Assembly (NCBI GenBank): GCA_029876055.1
Contig: CM056874.1
Span: 8,184,001-8,248,000 of the forward strand
Reading direction: 5' to 3'
Source: Madurella fahalii
Taxonomy: Eukaryota > Ascomycota > Sordariomycetes > Sordariales
DNA: 64,000 bases
In this document: one piece after another, positions 10,842-21,013 of the stretch
Position numbering within the stretch: position 1 is the first letter of the stretch
How the letters are laid out: every line of letters starts with the position of its first letter
Made by a program: the position numbers and the translations under genes
Notes under the pieces: model-generated
The model's database searches: none
Seen by the model: the letters and a program-made list of their open reading frames with translations, nothing else
What the model was told of the DNA's origin: nothing

Positions 10842-13261
10842 ATGAAGGCGACTCCGTTGATCGTGAACTGGCACCACGACAACAGTAACCCGTATCCCAT
10901 CTACTCCGCCCACTTCGAACCCAACGGCAAAGGTCGCCTGGCTACGGGAGCCGGGGATAACAATGTCCGAGTAAGTTCATGCAAGCCCTCCTGCGCTCTA
11001 CCTGCATTAGCTCGTCGGGCACTGACACGGCTACAGTTGTGGAGGATAGAAGAGGAGGGTGAGGATCGAAGGGTCGAATACCTGGCGACGCTCTCGAAGC
11101 ACACGCAAGCAGTGAACGTCGTCCGCTGGGCCCCTAAGGGTGAGCTGAAACTCCACGAGCAACTCCGAGTCTTGCCCCATTGACATACCTTCTCAGGCGA
11201 GCTCCTTGCATCTGCTGGCGATGACGGCAATGTGATATTATGGGTCCCCTCAGACACGCACCACCAGGCCTTTGGCTCCGAGGGGCTCGAAGATAAGGAG
11301 ACATGGCGGGCAAAGCACATGTGCCGGTCGCTGGGCACCGAGATATACGATCTGGCATGGTCGCCCGACGCTTCTTTCTTTATCATCGGAAGCATGGATA
11401 ATGTTGCGCGGATCTACAATGCTGGAACTGGTGAGCACAGCCCTCAAGAACATCCTCTAGGGCCTCTGTTACTGATGCTCTTCACAGGAACTCTTGTGCG
11501 CCAGATTGCCGAGCACAGCCACTACGTTCAGGGCGTAGCCTGGGACCCATTGAACGAGTATATTGCAACACAGTCGTCGGATCGTTCTGTACACATTTAC
11601 TCGCTCAAAACAAAAGATGGCCAGTACACGCTCCACAGCCACGACGATAAGCCCCCAAAGGTTGCCAGCCACGCCAAGACGGACTTGCCGCCTCGGCGGA
11701 TATCCTCTAGTAGCCCGGCTCCGCCGGAAATGGGTTACCGGTCTGTTCTCGCGGCGGTCGATGCTGTACCGGGCGTTACTATGGGATCGCCGGTTCCGTC
11801 AGCCCCGGGAACCCCGACTTCGGTTGCGCTACCGATGAATCCACCCAGCGTGATTAGCCACAGTCGGAGGTCGTCCTTTTCGTCAAGACGTTCAGTTTCG
11901 CCTGCGCCGTCAATGCCCCTACCAGCCGTTATGCCCATCGAGGCATCTCCAAAGCCGCACCTGAACAGTACGAGTCTGGGCATGAGGAACGCCAGCCTCT
12001 ACGCGAACGAGACGCTCACGTCCTTCTTCCGGCGGCTGACCTTCACGCCCGATGGAAGTCTTCTCCTCACGCCTGCTGGGCAGTACCAGACTCAACATCA
12101 AGTGGAAGGTGGGAAGCCGACGTACGAGGTTATCAACACCGTCTACATTTACACGCGGGGCGGCATCAATAAGCCTCCAATTGCGCACTTGCCCGGCCAC
12201 AAGAAGCCCTCGGTCGCAGTGAGGTGCTCTCCAGTTGTCTACACTCCGAGGCAGTCCCCACCCGTCACCAAGCACATCACTATCGATACATCGTCTTCTG
12301 AGGAGCCGATTCCGTCGCTCCCCGAACCTCTGTCCAAGCCCTCACCAGCTCAGTCGGTTATGGAACCTCCGCCGCCGCCAGTCTTGATGGAGACTTCTAC
12401 CTCTACGTCAAAGACATTGAGTCTGGAAACCGGTGTGCAAGCCCCGGGACCAAAGGCCGTGTTCGCGTTGCCGTATCGGATGATCTACGCCGTGGCGACG
12501 CAAGACTCGGTGTTGCTGTATGACACGCAGCAACACACTCCCATCTGCATCGTGAGCAATCTGCACTGCGCCACTTTTACCGATCTAGCTTGGTAAAGTC
12601 ATCTGCTTCTCATTGTCCCCGCAATTCATACTAACACAGCGATAGGTCGAGCGATGGATTGACATTGTTGATTTCATCCTCGGACGGGTTTTGCTCTACC
12701 TTGTCGTTCTCGCCCGGAGAGCTAGGCACCATCTATACCGGTGAACTCGGGCCTCCGAAAATCTCTGGGGCAGGCATATCCTCGAGCCAAAACACGCCTG
12801 CTCCGACCCCAACCTCGGTCTTTGCGCCCCCTTCGCCGTTTCCGAACGGCTCGCACCATAGACACCGCGATTCTGCCAGTTCACTCACGGCTCCTTCTCC
12901 GCCGCCAGCATCGTTTGTCAACGCGCGGGCGGGGTCACCAGCACGGTCTAACTCGGCATCTTCCATCGTCACTCAGGTGTCTACAGCGCAGACAGGCGTG
13001 TTGAGCAACCCGCCGTTGATAGCGGGTCAGGTCCCCAGCATTGCGGCGACGCATTCCAGCAAGGTGATGGGCGTTCCGATTACAACACCGCCCGAGACGC
13101 CCCAAGCCTCATTCAGCGGGCCCACGGGTACCAAGAGGGAGACCAGCGAGAGCGAGACCAATGAATCCGGTAGTCAACCCAAGCGGAGACGGATCGCGCC
13201 TACTCCGGTCACCGAGGGACCGGAACCGAGCGGCGCCAGCAGTGACGAGACCAAGACGTGA
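10842..13261 (+). CDS. cac2: Chromatin assembly factor 1 subunit B (p60/Cac2), WD40 protein
   Basis: Exons 10842-10970, 11037-11139, 11197-11430, 11488-12592 and 12646-13261 give 728 residues. The N-terminus (MKATPLIVNWHHDN, then GRLATGAGDNNVRLW) is the hallmark start of Cac2/p60. WD40 repeats follow, with recognisable ends such as GNVILW, NVARIYNAGTG and RSVHIYSLK. A long Ser/Pro-rich spacer comes next, then the last blade (LAWSSDGLTLLISSSDGFC). The tail after about residue 550 is low complexity with a basic KRRRI patch. CAF-1 deposits H3-H4 behind replication forks together with the p150 and p48 subunits. Intron 3 (11431-11487) is 57 nt, a multiple of three, and lacks a stop, so a plain open frame runs through it. 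The splice join restores the AGTGTLVRQ sequence expected of the repeat. Confidence 0.93.
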
Positions 13262-14095
13262 TCCGCTTATGGATGTTCTTCAGAGTGGCTAACGAGCAAC
13301 ATGTACTATATCGAGGAAGGACGGGGCGTTGTGGCAGGATGGTCCAGGAAAAATCTGAAGGTTGAGATGGATGAGGTCGCGTTGATACAACACTCGTTTA
13401 TTCGTAGCGGTCGGCTGGCCGTCTTAGCATTTGGTGGTGTTGGCAGGCAGGGGATCTGATTCGCGCTCGAGTTATGCGATACCGTAGGTTTGTTAGTATG
13501 ATGACATTCGGAACTGGTATACGGCCTGGAATTGCCGTTTATTTGCTGCGTTGGCATTCGGATCTTACGCATCGATAAACATTCCCGACGCGTTGCAGCA
13601 TCCCAAGCAGGGAAAATCGTATTGGTCAATGGTTTCAGATGCTGGGCTCTGTTTGTTTTAACTGAGCGGTTCTCCACGGCTCAAGGACTGCGGGACCACC
13701 CCTGGCGCTCTGTCCGGAGTGGGAGAGTGAGCGAATCCCACAGCAAGCCAGGGGTGCGGGGACGCTAAAACCATCTTCCCCACACACCGAGCCGGTTATC
13801 TTATCACTTACACGGGTCAGGTGGTGCTTTGTAGGTACATAATGTACCGCAACACACCCACGTCCTCCCTAGCACCTAGCTTCCGGTCTTGTTAACTTCG
13901 ACCTCTTCTGTCCACGGTGACTCGGTCCACATCGTGCAGCTCGCTGCTGGTGTTTTGAGCTGTGAAGATACTACTTGTACACCTGACCTGACTCAATTCC
14001 ACTTGATAGCTCTTCCCCCGAATTGAGCATATACACCGACTAAGCAGATCAGCCCACCACCTCTACCACCCCCCCCCCCCCCCAAAAAAAAAAAC
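13262..14095. other. Intergenic region, 3' flank of cac2 and amidase promoter
   Basis: The first part is the 3' flank of the CAF-1 gene. The second part is the presumed promoter of the amidase and ends in a C15A11 homopolymer directly before the amidase ATG. The 78-codon open frame near 13532 has no domain and is not supported. Confidence 0.55.
14069..14094 (+). repeat. C15-A11 double homopolymer abutting the amidase start codon
   Basis: Fifteen C followed by eleven A end one base before the ATG at 14096. This probably lies in the 5' UTR. It is a hypermutable tract whose length may be affected by sequencing error. Confidence 0.8.
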
Positions 14096-15935
14096 ATGTT
14101 TCTCCTCGATTACCTCAAACACCGGCGTGATTGGTACGTTTTCTTCCTGTTACACACTACCCACCCAAAGGAAGAAAAGAGCATGCATTATTAAAACACG
14201 CCAACATACAAGCCAACGCAAACAACAAGAGCGTGCCGCCCGCATCCGCTCCTTGACCGCCTACCACGGGCCCCTCACCGACTCGGACAAAGCCACGCTC
14301 ACCCGGCCCATCGAGGACCTCGTGGCCGACATCCGGTCGGGGACCACCGCGCCGCTCTCGGTCCTCCGCACGTACGGCAAGGTCGCGCTCAAGGCGCACG
14401 CCCGCACCAACTGCCTCACAGAGATCCTGCTGGAGTCGGCCGAGGAGTGGCTGGCGTCTCCGGTGGCCATCAACCTGCGGGGCCCGCTGGCGGGCGTGCC
14501 CGTGTCGCTCAAGGACACGGTGGTGGTGGGCGGGTACGACACGACGGTGGGGTACTCGTCGTTTGTGGGCAACGCGGCCGCCGCCGACGGGCCCATGGTG
14601 CGCCTGCTCAAGGACGCCGGCGCCGTGCCCTACGTCAAGACCAACTGCCCCATCACGCTGCTCTCGTTCGAGAGCGCCAACGACGTCTGGGGCCGCGCCG
14701 CCAACCCGCACAACCCGCGCTACTCGCCCGGCGGCAGCACCGGCGGCGAGTCGGCCCTGCTCGCCCTGGGCGGCCGCATCGGCATCGGCAGCGACGTCGC
14801 TGGCAGCGTCCGGGTTCCCGCCCACTGGGCCGGCTGCTATTCGATCCGCTGCTCCACCGGCAGGTGGCCCAAGGCCGGCATCTGCACCAGTATGCCCGGC
14901 CAGGAAGGGGTGCCGAGCGTCTACTCGCCCATGGCGAGGACGCTGGGGGATCTGACGTACTTTGTGAAGGCGGTGCTCGGGGAGATGAGGCCGTGGACGT
15001 ATGATTACACCGTGCATCCTCTGCCGTGGCGGGAGGAGATGGAGAGGGAGTTCGGGGACGGCCGGAAGAAGTTGAGGGTCGGGGTCCTGAGGACGGATGG
15101 AGTGGTTCCACCTAGCCCTGCTTGCGCCAGGGCGTTGGCCATGGCGGAGGACGCGTTAAGAAGGCAGGGGTGTACGATTGTTGAGGTGGCCGATGCGCCG
15201 GATATGTATGAAGGGTTGAGGCTCGCGTCGTTGCTGCTAAATGCGGATGGCTGCCAGATGTTTGAGTCGTTTAGGCGGTTTGGGGAATGGAACGATGCTG
15301 GTGCGTCGCAGCTGGCAAGATTGGCGGGGACGTGGGCGCCCTTCCGGTACCTGTATTACCTGTGGGCGAAGTACGTCCGGCGGGACCATATCTGGGCTGG
15401 TTTAGTCAGAAATTGGCGAGCCCAGTCGGCATTTGAGCAGTGGAAACTGGTCAGCCAAAGGGAAGTATACCGGGCGAGATGGTTCGAGTGGTGGAATCAG
15501 CAGCAGCTGGATGTCATCATTGCACCGCCAAACGCCACGCCTGCGCTGCCCCATGATGCGATGCGGGACGCGGTCAGCGCGTGCGGATACACGTTCTTGT
15601 TTAATATGGTCAGTTTGTTTCCTGGGGAAGTCTTGCTGCGTACTGAGCTCATTCGTTCTGCACAGCTCGATTACACAGCGGGTGTCCTTCCCATCACCCA
15701 TGTGGACAAGACGCGAGACAAACTCTCTGAGCCGTCTACCATCAAGAATCTAAATAGAGTTGCGGCTGGGGCATATAAGCATTACGACGCCGAGCGCATG
15801 CACGGGTTGCCCGTGGGCGTGCAGGTAGTTGGCCGCCGGTTGGAGGAGGAGAAGGTACTGGCTGTTATGAAGCGGTTGGAGGATGGGCTTGCTGAAGGCA
15901 AGTACCAGCTTCTGGATGTGAGCATGCTGGATTAG
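14096..15935 (+). CDS. Amidase-signature family hydrolase (fungal acetamidase-type)
   Basis: Exons 14096-14133, 14213-15608 and 15666-15935 give 567 residues. The Ser-cisSer-Lys triad of the amidase signature is present: Lys in VSLKDTV (about residue 113), Ser in GGSTGGE (about 188) and the nucleophile in VAGSVRVP (about 211). The enzyme should hydrolyse carboxylic amides to acid and ammonia. Fungal members range from acetamidases to general amidases, and the substrate is not readable here. The first exon (MFLLDYLKHRRD) is short. Intron 2 (15609-15665, GTCAGT...CACAG) is 57 nt and stop-free, so the raw frame reads through it. I remove it because the join gives FLFNMLDYTAGVLP, the form expected in this family. 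No signal peptide was seen, so it is probably cytosolic. Confidence 0.9.
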
Positions 15936-16371
15936 CAGGGGCTCAGGAGTTATTCAATTGTTGGGGGAAGGGGGAAGGGGGAGAAGGGTTTTTCAGCAAT
16001 CATGCTGCAACAAAAGAGTCCATAGGCTTGGTGACTTCAAGCCTTGCTTGCTTTGCAAGCGGCGTTTGAGATGGGCTTATTTCATCAAGGAGTAAGCGTA
16101 TGCCAGTATCGTTTCCCCTTCCTCATGTGATACGAATCAATACTTACCCCAGTGCAAGTGACTGCTCTCTACTCGCCGCCGACATCGGCCTCCATGAAAG
16201 GAATCATTGCGGGCCATGCATCCCTAGCTGTGACTGGGAGCGTGGGGTTTGCAAGCTATCCCAGCAGCATGACGTATAAATAGGTGATTATCCAACTTCA
16301 GCCTCCATACGTTTGTTTAGACGGAGTCGTGGTATTCCTGGGCAGAAGACCGTACACCATACACACATAGG
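15936..16371. other. Intergenic region with methyltransferase promoter
   Basis: This stretch is non-coding. A G-rich run (GGGGGAAGGGGGAAGGGGGAG type) lies just after the amidase stop at about 15962-15985. A TATA box occurs near 16275. Confidence 0.55.
16275..16282 (+). promoter_or_regulatory. TATA box of the methyltransferase gene
   Basis: TATAAATA lies 97 bases before the ATG at 16372. It is a consensus TATA element at a plausible distance for a fungal promoter. Confidence 0.55.
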
Positions 16372-17438
16372 ATGGTGGCGGAAAAGACGGACAATTGGTC
16401 TTCAGAAGCAAGTGACCCTCCAATCTCTATACGAGACCAACGTTTCTAACAAAGTTAACCAAGGCACATGCTTACCAAAATGCCGCCTCGTATGTGCCCA
16501 GACTAGCCACCAAAGTCATGCAATGGCTGGATCCGCAAATGGACGATAGAATACTAGATATCGGATGCGGAGGTCAGTGTCCCTTCATTCCCTCACGCGG
16601 TTACGCCGAAACATCGGTCTTACGTTACACATCACAGACGGCGTCCTGGATCTCGAAATCGCCCGAATCCTCTCCCAAGGCTGTGGCAATCTTTTCGGCA
16701 TAGACAGCTCCCCGGCCATGATCACCGCAGCCAAAGCATCAGCCGCCTCGGCCGGGCTCGCAGACAGGTGTCACTTTGCAGGCAAGCAACCCTCGCGCCC
16801 TTACCTCCCAGCTAGCTCTCTTCCGAGCTACGCCTACCAGCTTTGATCTCAACACTCTCCCCACCCACTAACTTTACACTCTAGTCCGCGACGCCACCAA
16901 CCTAAACAGCTCCCATTTCGAGCCAGCCTACTTCAACAAAGCCTTCTCCAACGCCGCCCTGCATTGGATCCTCCGCCATCCGGCCACCCGCGCCGCCGTC
17001 TTCCGAGACATCCGCAGGGCCCTCTGCCCCGGCGGGACCTTTGCCTTTGAGATGGGCGGCCTGGGCAACGTGTCTGAGGTCCGCGCGGCGCTCCTCAGCG
17101 CTGTCGGCCGACGCGTTGGGCTTGAGCGCGCGCAGGAGGCGGATCCCTGGTTTTTCCCGGACGAGGAATGGATCAGGGAGATGTTAGAGGTGACGGTGGG
17201 AGGTTGGAAGGTGGAGAGGGTTGAGCGGGAATGGAGGCCTACAAAGGCGGACAAGGGCGGGGTGGAGGGATGGGTGAGGTTGATGGGCAAGGGATTTTTT
17301 GAGGCCGTGGAAGGTGAGGACGAGAGGAAGAGGTGTATTACGGAGGTGGTCGATGTGCTGGAGGTGGTGTGTAGAGAGCCGGGGGGAGGGTGGGTGTTTG
17401 GGTATGTGAGGTTGAGGGTTTTGGCGAGGAGGGTTTGA
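16372..17438 (+). CDS. Class I SAM-dependent methyltransferase (trans-aconitate methyltransferase-like)
   Basis: Exons 16372-16407, 16464-16572, 16638-16781 and 16885-17438 give 280 residues. Motif I is DIGCGDG, formed across intron 2. The acidic end of strand 2 follows as GIDSSPAMI, then NAALHWI and the CPGGTFAFEMGG segment. The layout matches the trans-aconitate/malonyl-ACP-type methyltransferase branch. The acceptor substrate is unknown, and the protein is probably cytosolic. Introns 1 and 3 work only with a GC donor (GCAAGT at 16408, GCAAGC at 16782). With these the N-terminus reads NWSSEAHAYQNAASYVP and the middle HFAVRDATN, both in frame. With GT donors the frame breaks. Both introns have CTAAC branch sites. 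The two GC-AG introns make automatic gene calling likely to fail here. Confidence 0.85.
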
Positions 17439-17813
17439 TTAGAGAAGTGAGCCAGATGGCGATTTCATATCTTTTTGATCTAGAGTAGGTCTGCCACTCG
17501 GAGTCGAAGAGTTAACAACAGTCGAATCTCGAGATGTTGGAAATCTGATAAATCACCGGAGCTATCTAGATTAGGTAGTACCTTGATGGCCAATCAACGC
17601 TTGCAAAATGTTTGGGCATGACGTTCCTTTGCACCCAAACTCGCTGATAAGGATAACAATCGAGCCCGAGATCCGATAAGGCACCTAGCTTTTTATTAAA
17701 CCTCTGCGGTTCGCTGAACACAAACGACTCGTCGGCCCCGCTGCATGGATGCACCATCCCCTCCCTAAATCGATGGTTGTAACAAGACAAGCTGCATAAA
17801 TACCCTCTTCACC
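17439..17813. other. Intergenic region
   Basis: Non-coding AT-rich spacer between two plus-strand genes. It contains the 3' flank of the methyltransferase and the promoter of the DUF1776 gene. A CATAAATA motif at about 17795 is too close to the ATG to be a confident TATA box. Confidence 0.5.
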
Positions 17814-19404
17814 ATGTCTGCAGACGACCAGGCCTTTCTGGACGTGGTATGACCTTAGCCCCGCGTGGCGTGATGCACCGCACACCCAACTGACATGAGT
17901 TTTAGTTGTCGTCGCTGCCAAATGACATTCGGAGGTACTCGACCGACGTTGCCGACTTTGTCGACAGGCACGTCGACCAGATAGCCGAGACGCTGAGAGA
18001 GGCGCTCGCTTCATCGCCATGGCTGCCCGAGCAACTCAGGCCGCGGCCACCTCCGCCCACCCCGATCATAGCCGTGCCAACCTCGGCTCTCGAGAAGGTC
18101 CAGGCCTGGATATCCAGACACAAGATTCTGGTCGGCTTCATAGTCCTGACCACGGGCGCTGTCGCCTACCGATCATATAGGAACAACGCGCTATGGCGGA
18201 AGTCGCGCCGCGCAAAGCGAGCCCGCAGCGGGGGCCGAACGGAGGTGGTCGTCATCGCCGGTTCTCCGGCGCTGCCCCTTACTCGGTCACTGTCGCTGGA
18301 TCTGGAGAGGAAAGGTTTCATCGTCTTTATTGTATCCAACAGCCACGAGGATGAGGTCATGGTCCAGAACCTGTCACGGCCAGACATCAGGCCATTAAAC
18401 ATCGACATCACTGATGTACGTCGCTGTTTCTCTGCTAGTGGCGATGGAGACTAACCACCCCGCAGCCCCCCAGTGCCGGCACATCCATCGAGAATTTTGC
18501 GCGCTATCTTCAGGCGCCGCATGCCGCTATTCCCAACGGCAAGCGGCATCATCTCTCGCTCAAGTCTGTTATCCTCATCCCCTCTCTTAACTACCAAACC
18601 TCGCCTATCGCCACCATTCCTCCATCGAGCTTCGCCGACCTCTTCAACACGCATCTCCTCCAGCCGATCCTCACAATCCAAGCCTTCCTCCCTCTCTTAG
18701 CCGCACGCCTCGGGCCGGCCGATAAAGAACGCCCAATACCCAAGGTCCTCGTTTTCACCCCCTCTATCATCTCATCCATCAACCCGCCCTTCCATGCGCC
18801 AGAAGCAACAGTCTGCTCGGCGCTCTCGGCCTTCACTGAGGTACTCACGGCCGAGCTGCGGCCGCTCGGGATCCCCGTGACGCACATGCAGCTGGGCACC
18901 TTCGACTTCGCGGGGTTCACGCCCGCGGCCAACTCGCGCCTCCTCAACCCACACGGCCTCCTCCCCGCCCCCGAGGATGCCGAGGCGCTCCCCTGGCCCG
19001 AATCCGCGCGCCACGCTTACGGGAAGAACTTTGTCTCGCAGTCGGGCTCGGCTATCAGTGCAGGGCGCATCAGGGGCATGCGAGGGAGTTCCCTGAGGGA
19101 GCTGCACAACGCTGTATTTGACGTTATTGATGGGTCGATTACCAGCGGCACAGTGCGGGTTGGCCTAGGGGCTAGTGTGTATGGTTTCGTTGGGCGCTGG
19201 GTGCCTAGGAGTTTGGTGGCGTGGATGATGGGCATTAGGAAGGTGGATGAGCTAGCGACATGGCAGGGAAATAACGGCTCGTCAACGTACGGAAGCCCGA
19301 GGTCGGCGGGGAGTGATGCCGAAGGAGAGAGTGGGAGGGAGTCGTTTGTTTCCGTACCACCTTTGGAGCAGGGGAGTGAGGTGAATGTTTGGAAAGAGGG
19401 CTGA
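17814..19404 (+). CDS. DUF1776 family protein (SDR-like, membrane-anchored)
   Basis: Exons 17814-17846, 17906-18415 and 18466-19404 give 493 residues, with all introns GT-AG. The N-terminus is an amphipathic region (DVADFVDRHVDQIAETLREAL) followed by a proline stretch and one hydrophobic segment at about residues 85-99 (ILVGFIVLTTGAVAY), which should anchor the protein. After it comes a Rossmann-like fold (VVVIAGSPALPLTRSLSLDL) that resembles short-chain dehydrogenases but lacks a clear glycine-rich motif and YxxxK catalytic pair. This combination is typical of the fungal DUF1776 family, whose function is unknown. The C-terminus is Ser/Gly-rich. The first coding exon is only 33 nt. Confidence 0.85.
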
Positions 19405-19611
19405 CGGGAGAATAATGGTTTTACATATAGACAGATGGATGGTGCAGGAACACCTCACTCACTAGACAGGCAGCTCACGACTCCCACGGACGCATGATCA
19501 AAATAATACATGATTAGCGGGTTAACGCATAACCGTAAGCCCTGATGATGTCGAGAGCCTCCTCCCACCTCCCCAAAAAGACGCAACAACCTCGACTATG
19601 AATACCCTTTC

Positions 19612-20479
19612 TTAATGACCCCTCCCTCTGAACCTTCCCCCTTTGCCCCTCCACCTCCCTCCCCTCCCCCCTCCAAACCGGTCTTTATGTCCCCGTCCCT
19701 CATGGCCCCTGTCCCCACCATCTCTATCCCTACCTCCCCTCTCCTGCTGCATCTCCCTCTCCCTCTCCCTCTCTCTATCCTCCTGGGAAACGGCCGCCTC
19801 CTCTTTCCCCCTCTCCTCCCTAACCCTGGGCTTCTCCAGCTCCCCATCGGACACCCACCTCGGATGAGCCCCCTCTTTACACGTCTTCCCATTCGGGCAG
19901 AAGCCCGCAAGGTAATACAGGCACAGCCGGCGGCGGACGTGCTTCTTGTCGCAGCGGGGGCCGAGCGGACAGAAGCCCCGGTCGTAGTGCGGGCAGGGCG
20001 GCAGCCGCGAGAGCGGGTCGATGTGCAGGTACAGGCACTCGTCGCCGTTGCTGCAGTAGCCGTTGCGCACGAAGAAGTTGCACTCGGGCATCTTGCGCAG
20101 GTTGTACTCGTGCAGGAACTCGCACGACTCGCCCTTCTTGCACAGCCCCCGCAGCCAGTGCTTGCACACCAGCGAGCCGAACCCGCCGCCTCCTCCTCCT
20201 CCTCCTCCCCCCGCCATCTCGCGTGTTGTTGGCTTGTTGTGGGTTGGATGAAGGGTTGGAGGACGGCCCTGTGTGCCGCTCGGGACAGTGCGATTTGAGA
20301 GGGCAGTTGCCCGCTAGGTAGGCTTTGCAGATGGGGCGGTCGGCGGGGAGACTGTGTTGGTAGGTGCGCTGGAGGAACGGCGTGAAGGTGAAGGTGTAGC
20401 TCGGAGCGGTGTGGGTGAGGAGCTGAGAAGCGAGGTGGGAGGTAGGTTGGGATTGCTGTGGCGCGGTGGTCGTCGCCAT
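19612..20479 (-). CDS. yth1: mRNA 3'-end-processing zinc-finger protein Yth1 (CPSF30 homologue), apparent frameshift
   Basis: Yth1 is the zinc-finger RNA-binding subunit of the cleavage and polyadenylation factor and helps recognise the poly(A) signal in the nucleus. Five CCCH fingers are visible. Finger 1 (CKAYLAGNCPLKSHCPERH) is in the frame starting at ATG 20479. Fingers 2-5 (CKHWLRGLC, CNFFVRNGYC, CPHYDRGFC, CLYYLAGFC) are in another frame that opens near 20217. The frames part at a G6 run (20207-20212 on the plus strand) beside GGA/GGC repeats. Removing one G would join them into about 285 residues. I found no GT-AG or GC-AG intron that would do the same. The C-terminus is Glu/Arg-rich and ends in RGG-like repeats. 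A base-calling error is the simplest explanation. Otherwise initiation at 20217 would give a protein lacking finger 1. Confidence 0.85.
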
Positions 20480-21013
20480 GTTTTTTTTTTCTTTTGGGAA
20501 CCCGCGGCGATGCCGCTGGGATGGATGGTCGATAGTATTCAACGATGGCCGAGTATTCCTTAAGCGCGGCGGTGGTCTTTAGCTGGAATGATTCTAGGGC
20601 TGTGCTGTATATGAGTACCTGGAAGAATTCCGACCCCTATCGTCGTTGAGATTGCTCGAACACGCCTGTGGCAGGCAGAGGTGGTTGGGCTTGGCTTTGC
20701 ACTGATGAGCGATTGAAAGGTCGGCTCACCTAGCGGTATAAGGTGAACAGCCAATCAGCGCCCTCCTCTTAGGTGCCTCGGCTCGGATAACATGCCCCGC
20801 GACTACCTCCCGGTCACTCTCAAGCAGCCAAGGTACCACTGACTATAATAAGAATAGGAAGTAAGCGTGGTTTGTGTCTTGTGAACACTTTATCAACGTT
20901 CATTTGTGGGTTTTCCTATCATCGACTTGGACTCATTGCCTCCCTATAACTGCAAGCTCCGTCGTCTTTGTAATTCCCTATATACTGTTCCTTCCCAGTT
21001 CCCGATATTCAAG
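20480..21013. other. Divergent promoter region of yth1 and the oxidoreductase
   Basis: No coding sequence was seen. A T10 tract (20480-20489) lies directly upstream of the yth1 start. Confidence 0.5.

Noticed and set aside
14157..15017. 286-codon minus-strand frame opposite the amidase
   Set aside because: Shadow of the GC-rich amidase coding strand, which carries the catalytic motifs.
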